Of a stretch of DNA of 64,000 bases, positions 22,865 to 30,641 are shown piece after piece (positions within the stretch are counted from its first letter, which is position 1; each line of letters begins with the position of its first letter). Location: contig SBGP01000009.1 in the NCBI GenBank assembly GCA_006226595.1, forward strand, positions 62,001-126,000, written 5' to 3'. The DNA is from Deltaproteobacteria bacterium (GTDB lineage: Bacteria; Myxococcota_A; UBA796; GCA-2862545). The position numbers and the translations under genes were made by a program. The notes beneath the pieces are model-generated. The model was given only the letters and a program-made list of their open reading frames with translations, made no database searches and was not told the origin of the DNA.

Positions 22865-25800
22865 CTACCGTTTCCAGGCCAACCAGAGATCCGGCCCGAT
22901 GCTGAGCGGGGTCATGAGATGGCTGCTATCGCCGCACTCGATGGCGACATTGTAAGTCATGCCCGCGACGCGCTGCAGCTTCGTGTTGGGATGCCGCGCC
23001 ATGTAGTCCGAGATGCCAGTTTCGATCTCGACCTCGGAAGGGACCACACCGTCCCCGCGCCCCTGGCGTTGCTGGAGCTTGGTGTCGCGCTTCATTGCGC
23101 GCATGAAAGCCGCGTCAACCTGGTCCAGTGGCTGCCAACGGACGTCCACGCTCATTCCGAACCTCGCATCCACTCCATTCAGGGTCGCCTGAGCGCCGAT
23201 CCAGTCAGCGATCTGCTTCTCGGCCCACATCATGCTCTGACCTGTGCGCGAGACGTCGCCGTTGTAGGTACCGCTGGTCGTAATGATGTTCGACGACTCA
23301 CGGAATCCAGAGCCGCGGAACTGATCAGCGATAATGTGCGCGTTGTGCTGGTTCTCACCTACCCGTCGGGAACCTCCATCCTGGGTCGTATTCGCGCGGC
23401 CAAACGGGCCGTCTACTCGGAAATCGAGGTTGTGACTCTGGACATTGGTCGGCACGCCGCTGGCGGCAACCTGCACCGTGAACTGCTGACCATTCACCGT
23501 CTCGTAGGTGACCGTATAGGGAATGCCCGGATCCGGGGGATGGCTCGAGTCCCCTTCCTTCGAAGGGCTGTACTGGAGCGTCCCTTCCTTGATCGCGTAG
23601 TCGTCGTGGCCCTCTCCCAATCGGGAATGGAACACCTGGTATAGGGCGCTGTTGGCGTCTGCGACCTTCTCGCTGTTCATGACCTGAAGGCCGAGTTCCC
23701 GCCTGGCAGCCTCGTAGGGACCTCCACTACGGGAGAACTGGCCCTTTCTTGCATCGACGTAGGCCTGAGCCGTCTTGGTGTTGCCCGGTAGGTTTGCCTC
23801 GGTCTTGCCCAACGCGCTCAGCGCGCTTTGCACCGCAGGCACCACCTGAGTGCTCACCACCGACGGACCATATCCGGGCGCGGAGAGCGGCCGATTCTTC
23901 ATGTCCTGGATGGCGGGATCGGCCTCCAGCACCGCCATGATCCGCGTCGCGTCCGTCAGGCTTGCGAGCTGGTCGCGCTTCTGCGGAATGAGTCCGTCAA
24001 GAACCGGTCGAGCGGCGGCGTGGGCCCCCTGGATACGCGCGTTGACCAAGCCTCGAACTCGCGCGTCTTGGGCTTCGGGCGTCAGTGCGTCCGCCCGCGC
24101 ATCCTGCGTGTCCCCAGCCACCAGCGCCTGCTCCGCACCCACCTGCTGGTCGGCCTGCGTCGGCCCGGTGTGCACCTGGGTCGGGTCCTCGGTGTACGCG
24201 TTGGTGTTGTTCGCCGCCGCCGCACGCCGCAGCGCGGCCTGCACGTCCTCGCTCACGATGTGCGGGTCCATGGTCCCGGCACTGGTCGGGATCGCGGTCT
24301 GGTTGATGACCTCGGGCGCACCACCGCCCGTCGCGGCCACGCTGTCCTGACCGTGCTGCACCCACAGCGGGCTCATCATGCCGTCCCACACCGTCGGGCG
24401 CTTGAAGCTCGTGGTGTTGGTCGGGATGTGGAAGCTGATGAAGCCGCTCGGGTACCACTCCGGCGCCAGCGCGTTGATCCGGCACAGCTCGAAGAACTGC
24501 TCGTTCGGACCCCGCTCGGTGAGGTTCTCGACGCTCGCCCGCTCGTCCGGCGTCCACCACACGTTGCTGCGAAGGTTGCCCGGCACCAGCGTGGTGTTCG
24601 GACCGGCCTGCACCTGGCGACACCACTCGGCGAACGCGGCCTGGCCGTACCCACCGTCGGTGACGTTGTTGAAGTCGGTCGCGTCGATGTCGGCCTGGGC
24701 CACGCCCAGCGAGGCCGCCAGACCCTTCTTCGAGTTCACCGGGAAGTTGTACTTGTACAGGCTCTCGGCGCTCTCGACCCGGTGCATGGTCGGCTCGGAG
24801 AGGCGAACCTCTTCGCCCAGCGACTCCATGCCACGCGCCGCGCTCGTGAACGCGTTGTTGTACAGGGCGTCGGTCGAGGTCGAGGTCGAGGCCACGAAGT
24901 TGTCGGAGGCCTTCTGGAAGAACTCGGCCCGCTTGGCGGTCGCGCCCGACTGGAACTCGGCGTCGATCTCGCTGATCTTGCGCTGGGCGATGGTGTCGCC
25001 AATCGCGGAGGCTACGTCGCGCACGAAGGGCTCGTGCCCGCCCTTGGCGGTGCGCCACGCAGTGCGGCCCCGGGTCTGGAGCTCGGCCACGGACAGGTCG
25101 GTCGCCTGCTGCGCGGTCAGCCCGTCGGCCTCGAGGTAGCCGGGAAGCACGCTCTTGTCGGGGCCGGTGAGCTTGGGCTCGAGGATGGCCGCGAAGTTGA
25201 CGTCCTTGAAGTTGTTGAACAGCTGCTGCAGCGTCGGTGCGAGCGTGGCCTCGGCCTGCTCGGTGCGGGTGTCCGCCGCCGCGCGTGCCGCATCGTCCGC
25301 CGCCGTCGCTGCCTCGCGAGCCGCGGTCTTCACCGCCTCGCCCTGGGTGCGCGCGGTCGCGAGCTGCCGGGAAGCCGCGTCCTGGTCCTGGGCGCCGCCC
25401 TGACCGTGGACGTCGGACACGGGCTCGGTGCGACGGGTCTCCCAGTTCGCGATGCGGTCGTCAATCGACATCGGCGTCGACGCGACCATGACCGTGGTGC
25501 TGCCGCCGCCGTTGTCGACGACCCACAGGCGGTGGCCCTCGTCCTCGGCCTGGAAGGTCTTCTCCTCACCGATCTGGCCGTCGTACTGCGAGTCGCCCTC
25601 GCCCGTCTCGGCCTGATCCGAGTCCTGCTCGGCGCTGCTGTCCGCGCTGCCGCCGCCGGTGAACATGCCCTTGAAGCGCTCGATGACGCTGTCGATTGCG
25701 TTCCACACGGTCTCCTGCACGCCCTCGATGACCTCACGCACCTTCTCGCCGATGCCGCCGAGGCCGAGCAGGTTCGCGAGCAGCGAGATCGCCACCGGCA

Positions 25801-28636
25801 CGAGGTTGGCGAGTGCGCCCTCGACCATGTCGGCCGCACCGGAGATGTTGCCCATCACGATGTCGGACATGGTGTCGATCACCGCGGTGACCACGCCCAT
25901 GATCCGGCTCATCTGCTCGCGCAGGAAGCTGATCACGTTCCACACGGTGATGATCGCCTGAACCAGCGCACCGACCGGGTTGAACATGGTCGCGAGCTTG
26001 GTGACGGCCGCCATCACGATGCGGGTCATCAGCCAGTCCTGGATGGCGCCGACGACCATGTCCCACAGGCCGCTCATGTAGCCCTGGACGTGCTCCCACA
26101 GCCCGGCGAGGCCACCCGAGATCGCCGCCTCGATGAAGCCCCACACGTGCTCGATCATCGCGACGTTCTCTTCGCCGATGTGCTCCACCGCCTTCTCGCG
26201 GATGCGATCGGGGGTGAGGCCCATGACCTGGAGCGTGATGTCGAACAGGCCCGCGAGGTTGAGCTCGGCCGGCATGGTGATGCCCGCTTCGCCGGCGGTG
26301 CCGGTGAGCCACTCGAGGAAGCCGGTCTGGAGGTGGGTCATGAAGTTGTCGGCGAACTGACCGAAGCCCTGGCTGATGGCGTCGATGATGTTGCCGATGA
26401 ACCCACCCGGGTCGTCGAGAATGGCCTGGATCGCGTCCTCGGCCTTGCCGACGTAGGCGTAGAACTCGTCGGGGCTGATGCCGGCGAGCTGCAGCGCGGC
26501 CTCGATGGCCATGAGCAGGAACTGCTCCCAGTCGCCGGTGATCAGCGCGGTGGCCAGCGCGAGCGCGGCATTGAGCGCGGCCTGGAACACGTTGAGGATC
26601 GCGTTCAGGCCGGCCTGGAGCACGTCGAGCAGCGCGGTCAGCGCCTCGAGCAGCGCATCGCCGAGCGCCTTCACGGCCTCCTGCGCGTAGGTGACCGCAG
26701 CATCCACGAACTGGCACAAGGCGTCGGCCAGACCTGGGAAGATGTCGCCCAATAGCCCCTGGATCAGGCCCTTCACGAGCTCGCCGAACACGGCGATGGC
26801 CTCGTTGATCCACTGCACGGCGGCGGCGATGGCCTCTTCGGCCCAGGTCTTCACCGCATCGATGATCGAGGAGACGGCGTCGCGCACGGCGTCGAAGATG
26901 CTGCCGATGGCGTCGGCCAGCGAGGACAGGGCGTCCGCGACCCAGTCGGTCGCGCGGTCCCACCACGACTGGTTCTCGCTCTCCTTCTCGGCGTCGCGCT
27001 TCTTCTTCTCGGCCTCGGCCTCGCCTCGGGCGACCTCGGCCTGGGCGTCGGTCTCGGCACCGGCGAAGCGGCGATCGATCTCGGCGCGCTCGGCGGCGAG
27101 TCGGCCGTCGATGTCGCCCATCTTCTTGGAGCGCTCGGTCTCGATGTCCCCGTGGACGCGCGCGACCTCGGCGGCCTGCGCGGCCATGGTGCTCTGGCGC
27201 TCGGCCTGGATCTTGGCGCGCTGCTCGGCCACGACCTGGGTCTGGGCCTGGTGGGCCTCGTTGATCGCCTGGTCCTGGGAGGCCTCGGCCTCGGCGATCG
27301 CGGCGTCACGTCCGAGATCGCGCTCGGCGACGCCCGCGTCGACCTGGGCCTGCATCTCGGCCACCGACGCGTCGAGCTCCGCCGCGTTCATCTCGTCGAA
27401 CGCGGCCTGCACCGCCGGGTCGAGCCCAAGCTCGACATACGCCGCCATGTCGGGGATCTCTCCCCCGCCCTCGACGCCGATCTGCGCGAGCCCCTCGACC
27501 GAGCGCGTCTCCTGCATCACGTGCGGCTGCACCTGCTCGGCACCCGGGCTGGCCTGGATCGCCGCGTGGGCCTGGGCCAGGCCCTCGGCCGCTTCGGCGG
27601 CACCGGTGGTGGAGGTTTCGGACACCCGGGCCGGGTCGCTGCTGCCCTCGAGGGGAATCGACGGACGCGGACCGGCAGAGGTGTTCACGCTGCCGTCGGA
27701 GGTCGGCATCGACGAGATCGAGCTGCCGATGGCCCGGGCATTCGCGGAGGTATCGGCCCCCTCCCCGTGGGAGAAGCCGGACAGCGAGCTGAAGCCCGCG
27801 GAGAACGAGCCGAGCTGCTGGGTCTCCTCCATCTCGGGAGCCGGCGGGGCCGGAGCGGCATCCTGTCCGGCCGCGGACGAGGCATCGACCTCGGCGATCT
27901 CGGTGCCCTGCCCGCCCTCTTCGCCGGAGCCGGTCATCTCGACGGTGAAGTCGGGGACCGCCTCCTGAAACTCGGTCTCGGCTTCCTGGGTCTTGGTGGC
28001 GACCTCGGCATCGAGCGTGGGATGCGTGGCGGCCTGCACCGAGGGGGTCAGCGCCGCAAAGCCGTCCACGACGCCCTTGGCGTCCTCGCCGGTGAGCTGG
28101 GCCGCCTCGATCTTGGTCTTCTCGGGGGCACCCGCGCCACCGCCACCGCCGGCACCACCGCCGCCGCCCGGGGCAGCAGGAGCACCCGCTCCGCCGCCGC
28201 CACCCGCGGCCGCGGCACCGTCTCCGCCACCGGAGCCACCGGCGGCATCGGCCGGAGGCGCCTCGGCCCCACCGCCACCGCCATCACCGGCCGCGACCTC
28301 GATGCTGGGCTCGGGCTCGCTTCCACCGTCATCCTCGGACCCCTCGTCGGCCGGCGGAGGCGTCGCCGTCGCCTGACCACCGTTGCCCTGCACCTCACCC
28401 TGGACCGCGCTCTCCTCTTCGGCCTGCTCCTCCTCGAGCATCGGGTTGGCGCGGCTCTGAGAGGCCATGGCCTCCTGGATTGCGGCGTTGCCCTGCGCTT
28501 CTTGCATCGCCCCGGCAACCTCGGGGGTCACCTCTTCGGGCGCGCGCACATCGGGCGCGGGGGCTTGTTCCTGCGTGGCGTCCTGTTGGACGGCAGGAGC
28601 CTGGGACTGCTGCTGCTGTTGGCGCTGCCGGCTCAT
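22865..28636 (-). CDS. Giant eCIS-cargo-like polymorphic toxin with C-terminal nuclease
   Basis: 1,923 residues, no signal peptide. Residues 1-60 are Gln-rich with AMQEAQGNAAIQEAM, like the 'LQ-x-x-AGN-x-A' leader of many extracellular contractile injection system (eCIS) cargo proteins. Pro/Gly-rich linkers extend to ~190. A coiled coil spans ~425-550, then amphipathic helices to ~990; 865-990 (DWLMTRIVMAAVTKLATMF, NPVGALVQAI, LLGLGGIGEKVREVIEG) matches, from memory, the conserved helical block of DUF4157-type eCIS effectors, followed by DEGHRLWVVDNGGG. Residues ~1765-1800 read NAHIIADQFRGSGF, SSNIITTS and TYN, a beta-beta-alpha-metal nuclease site as in DNA/RNA non-specific endonucleases (His1767, Asn1792). 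G+C drops from ~residue 1530 onward. No eCIS sheath or tube genes are in the window. Confidence 0.82.
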   Translation of the reverse strand: MSRQRQQQQQSQAPAVQQDATQEQAPAPDVRAPEEVTPEVAGAMQEAQGNAAIQEAMASQSRANPMLEEEQAEEESAVQGEVQGNGGQATATPPPADEGSEDDGGSEPEPSIEVAAGDGGGGGAEAPPADAAGGSGGGDGAAAAGGGGGAGAPAAPGGGGGAGGGGGAGAPEKTKIEAAQLTGEDAKGVVDGFAALTPSVQAATHPTLDAEVATKTQEAETEFQEAVPDFTVEMTGSGEEGGQGTEIAEVDASSAAGQDAAPAPPAPEMEETQQLGSFSAGFSSLSGFSHGEGADTSANARAIGSSISSMPTSDGSVNTSAGPRPSIPLEGSSDPARVSETSTTGAAEAAEGLAQAHAAIQASPGAEQVQPHVMQETRSVEGLAQIGVEGGGEIPDMAAYVELGLDPAVQAAFDEMNAAELDASVAEMQAQVDAGVAERDLGRDAAIAEAEASQDQAINEAHQAQTQVVAEQRAKIQAERQSTMAAQAAEVARVHGDIETERSKKMGDIDGRLAAERAEIDRRFAGAETDAQAEVARGEAEAEKKKRDAEKESENQSWWDRATDWVADALSSLADAIGSIFDAVRDAVSSIIDAVKTWAEEAIAAAVQWINEAIAVFGELVKGLIQGLLGDIFPGLADALCQFVDAAVTYAQEAVKALGDALLEALTALLDVLQAGLNAILNVFQAALNAALALATALITGDWEQFLLMAIEAALQLAGISPDEFYAYVGKAEDAIQAILDDPGGFIGNIIDAISQGFGQFADNFMTHLQTGFLEWLTGTAGEAGITMPAELNLAGLFDITLQVMGLTPDRIREKAVEHIGEENVAMIEHVWGFIEAAISGGLAGLWEHVQGYMSGLWDMVVGAIQDWLMTRIVMAAVTKLATMFNPVGALVQAIITVWNVISFLREQMSRIMGVVTAVIDTMSDIVMGNISGAADMVEGALANLVPVAISLLANLLGLGGIGEKVREVIEGVQETVWNAIDSVIERFKGMFTGGGSADSSAEQDSDQAETGEGDSQYDGQIGEEKTFQAEDEGHRLWVVDNGGGSTTVMVASTPMSIDDRIANWETRRTEPVSDVHGQGGAQDQDAASRQLATARTQGEAVKTAAREAATAADDAARAAADTRTEQAEATLAPTLQQLFNNFKDVNFAAILEPKLTGPDKSVLPGYLEADGLTAQQATDLSVAELQTRGRTAWRTAKGGHEPFVRDVASAIGDTIAQRKISEIDAEFQSGATAKRAEFFQKASDNFVASTSTSTDALYNNAFTSAARGMESLGEEVRLSEPTMHRVESAESLYKYNFPVNSKKGLAASLGVAQADIDATDFNNVTDGGYGQAAFAEWCRQVQAGPNTTLVPGNLRSNVWWTPDERASVENLTERGPNEQFFELCRINALAPEWYPSGFISFHIPTNTTSFKRPTVWDGMMSPLWVQHGQDSVAATGGGAPEVINQTAIPTSAGTMDPHIVSEDVQAALRRAAAANNTNAYTEDPTQVHTGPTQADQQVGAEQALVAGDTQDARADALTPEAQDARVRGLVNARIQGAHAAARPVLDGLIPQKRDQLASLTDATRIMAVLEADPAIQDMKNRPLSAPGYGPSVVSTQVVPAVQSALSALGKTEANLPGNTKTAQAYVDARKGQFSRSGGPYEAARRELGLQVMNSEKVADANSALYQVFHSRLGEGHDDYAIKEGTLQYSPSKEGDSSHPPDPGIPYTVTYETVNGQQFTVQVAASGVPTNVQSHNLDFRVDGPFGRANTTQDGGSRRVGENQHNAHIIADQFRGSGFRESSNIITTSGTYNGDVSRTGQSMMWAEKQIADWIGAQATLNGVDARFGMSVDVRWQPLDQVDAAFMRAMKRDTKLQQRQGRGDGVVPSEVEIETGISDYMARHPNTKLQRVAGMTYNVAIECGDSSHLMTPLSIGPDLWLAWKR

Positions 28637-28643
28637 CAGGCGC

Positions 28644-28661
28644 CTCTCCTCACGCGGAGAG
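28644..28661 (-). promoter_or_regulatory. Hairpin covering the toxin gene's ribosome-binding site
   Basis: On the minus strand CTCTCC (28661-28656) and GGAGAG (28649-28644) can pair across a 6-base loop. GGAGAG is the Shine-Dalgarno sequence of the toxin gene, 7 bases ahead of its ATG, so the stem would hide it. Control of translation is inferred from geometry. Confidence 0.4.
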
Positions 28662-28732
28662 AGGAGGATCTCCGCGAATTACGAAGGAGCGTAGCATGGC
28701 TGTCGGCTTCCTGACACTCGCACCCCTGCCGA

Positions 28733-28752
28733 ATCCGCATGGAAGTGCGGAT
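28733..28752 (-). terminator. Possible terminator hairpin after the 217-residue gene
   Basis: ATCCGC and GCGGAT form a 6-bp stem with an 8-base loop, 24 bases past the stop at 28776. No T-run follows, so this would be a weak or factor-dependent signal, and read-through into the toxin gene remains possible. Confidence 0.3.
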
Positions 28753-28775
28753 ATCGCGGATCGAGCCGGGTTGGC

Positions 28776-29429
28776 TCAGTCCTCGGATCGGCGGGGCGTC
28801 GTCTCGCGAAGGCGCTGACTGGCCGCCTTCAGATCGGCTGCCGCCTTGCGAAGTCCCGCCTCGAGCTCGTCCGTGCCGAGCAGCTCGCGGAGCTTTCCGG
28901 GCAGCTCGTCCGCGCTGGGTACGCCGTCCTCGCCGAGCAGCTCCTGAAGCTTGGCGACCACGGCCTCCTGACGCTCGCGCGTGCGCGCGCTCGGCGCCTG
29001 TTCGAGGCCGTCCTCCATGGCCTTCTTCAGCCCGGCCCCGATGTTCTTGAGTCCCTCGAGCACGGCCTGCGGGTCCGACGTGAGCTGCTCCGGCGTGACC
29101 CCGAGGGCATCGGCGATGGTCTGGCGGCGCTCGGGGCGGTCGGCCGGCGGTGCGGGCGGCTGGGTCATGCCCGCGGCGAGCCCTCGCAGGAAGCTCCCCG
29201 CGCCGGTCATCAGCTCGCGCGCCTGGCGGGCGATCGCCTCCATCTCCACCGCCGCGAGCTCCTTGGCCCGCTCCTCGGAGACCTCGAAGGTCGACACGGA
29301 GTTCTCGTTCACCCGCAGCGTCCGCCCACGCAGGGAGCGGAGCACCACGTCGCCCTCGGGCAGCTTGGCCTGATCGGGCACGTGGAAGAAGCGGGTGTTG
29401 TCGGGCGTGGAATACAGGGTCTTCGACAT
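28776..29429 (-). CDS. Hypothetical protein upstream of the toxin gene
   Basis: Unrecognised 217-residue protein; start ATG at 29429 (MSKTLYSTPDNTRFFHVPD). The first 50 residues look like a beta-rich domain (GDVVLRSLRGRTLRVNENS). The remainder is helical and charged (ERAKELAAVEMEAIARQARELM, DELEAGLRKAAADLKAASQRL) with coiled-coil character. It has no signal peptide or membrane helix. It precedes the giant toxin on the same strand with a 139-base gap holding a hairpin and the toxin leader, and is divergent from the DnaJ-like gene (87-base gap). A loading or chaperone role for the toxin is conceivable from position alone. Confidence 0.68.
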   Translation of the reverse strand: MSKTLYSTPDNTRFFHVPDQAKLPEGDVVLRSLRGRTLRVNENSVSTFEVSEERAKELAAVEMEAIARQARELMTGAGSFLRGLAAGMTQPPAPPADRPERRQTIADALGVTPEQLTSDPQAVLEGLKNIGAGLKKAMEDGLEQAPSARTRERQEAVVAKLQELLGEDGVPSADELPGKLRELLGTDELEAGLRKAAADLKAASQRLRETTPRRSED

Positions 29430-29516
29430 GCGGCGAGCATACCGCTGACGACGCGAACGATCCGGCCGCGTCCCGAACGCGTATGATGTTGGACCACGGG
29501 AGACGGCCAAGCCCAC

Positions 29517-30641
29517 ATGGCGCAGGACTACTACTCGATCCTCGGGGTCGCGAACGACGCCTCGGGTCAGGAGATCAAGAAGGCGTTTCGGCAGATCGCG
29601 CGCGAGTGTCACCCGGATGTGGCTGGCGACGACCCGGTCCTCGCCGAGCGGTACAAGGCGGCGCGCACCGCCTACGAGACCCTCTCCGATCCAGTGACCC
29701 GCGGGCGCTACGACCGACGCGGACAGCGGCGCGCGGGACCGGGTGCACCGGGCCCCGGAGGCTCCTTCTTCGACGCCTTCTACCGGGCCAGCGAGCGCCG
29801 CGGGAACCGCACGGGCAAGAGCTACGGCACCTCGGCGGCCGGCGGCCACTCGAGCACCAAGGGTGCGCGCGAGAACCCCGACAATCACCTCGATCTCGAC
29901 GATCTGTTCAACGACTTCGGCGACTTCGGGTTCGGCGGAGAGGCCGGAGCGGGCGGCGGACGTCGCCGCACGCGCACGACCACCCGAGACCCGGGACCCA
30001 CCGGGGCCCCCCCTCCCCCGCCGGAGCCCGTGGTCGGCGACGACGTGGAGATGGAGCTCGACGTGCCCGCGGACATCGCCTCGCGCGGCGGGAGCGTCAC
30101 CGCGGTGTACTACCGCATGCAGCGCGCCGACTCGTGGCGACCGGGCTCGCCGGACGCCGGGCTCGTGCGCGTCCAGGACATCGCCGATGTCCGCATCGTG
30201 CCCGGCACCCGCACCGGAGAGATGTTCCGCGAGCGTGGGCTCGGTCACGCCGGCCCGCACGGCGGTCCCTACGGCGACCTCGTCGTCCGCGTGAACGTGA
30301 TCGGAAGCACCCGCTCCGAGCGCCGCACCCGCGAGGACACGCCGCGGACCGAGACGAGCACCAGCGGCGACACGGTGGTCGAGATCAGCGTGGTCGAGGC
30401 CATCCTCGGCGGCCGTATCGAGCTCGCCACACCCCAGGGCGAGGTGCGCATCACCATCCCGGCGGGCACGAGCTCGGACGCGCGCCTGCGTCTCAAGGGC
30501 AAGGGCCCGATCGGCATGGACGGCCGCGCCAGCGATCTGTTCGTGCGGGTGCGCATCGTCGTGCCCAAGCAGCTCGACGCCGAGAGCCGCGCGCTCATCG
30601 AAGAGTTCGGCCGCCTCAACCCGGGCAACCCCCGCGGCTGA
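29517..30641 (+). CDS. CbpA-type (class II) DnaJ co-chaperone
   Basis: 374-residue J-domain protein that would stimulate a DnaK ATPase. Residues 4-66 are the J domain (DYYSILGVANDASGQEIKK, HPD at 32-34, then YETLSDPVTRGRYDRRG). A long Gly/Arg-rich G/F-like linker runs to ~175. The C-terminal substrate-binding beta domains start at VEMELDVPADIASRGGSV and include ISVVEAILGGRIELATPQG and LRLKGKGPIG. The CxxCxGxG zinc centre of DnaJ is absent, so it belongs with CbpA/DnaJ class II. A TATGAT -10-like hexamer lies at 29482-29487. Its stop is back to back with that of the opposing kinase gene (TGATCA at 30639-30644). Confidence 0.9.
   Translation: MAQDYYSILGVANDASGQEIKKAFRQIARECHPDVAGDDPVLAERYKAARTAYETLSDPVTRGRYDRRGQRRAGPGAPGPGGSFFDAFYRASERRGNRTGKSYGTSAAGGHSSTKGARENPDNHLDLDDLFNDFGDFGFGGEAGAGGGRRRTRTTTRDPGPTGAPPPPPEPVVGDDVEMELDVPADIASRGGSVTAVYYRMQRADSWRPGSPDAGLVRVQDIADVRIVPGTRTGEMFRERGLGHAGPHGGPYGDLVVRVNVIGSTRSERRTREDTPRTETSTSGDTVVEISVVEAILGGRIELATPQGEVRITIPAGTSSDARLRLKGKGPIGMDGRASDLFVRVRIVVPKQLDAESRALIEEFGRLNPGNPRG

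Noticed and set aside
23828-26755. 975-codon open frame on the plus strand inside the toxin gene
   Set aside because: It is antisense to a gene with clear domains. Its Arg/His/Gly-rich, low-complexity translation is the usual mirror of GC-rich coding DNA.
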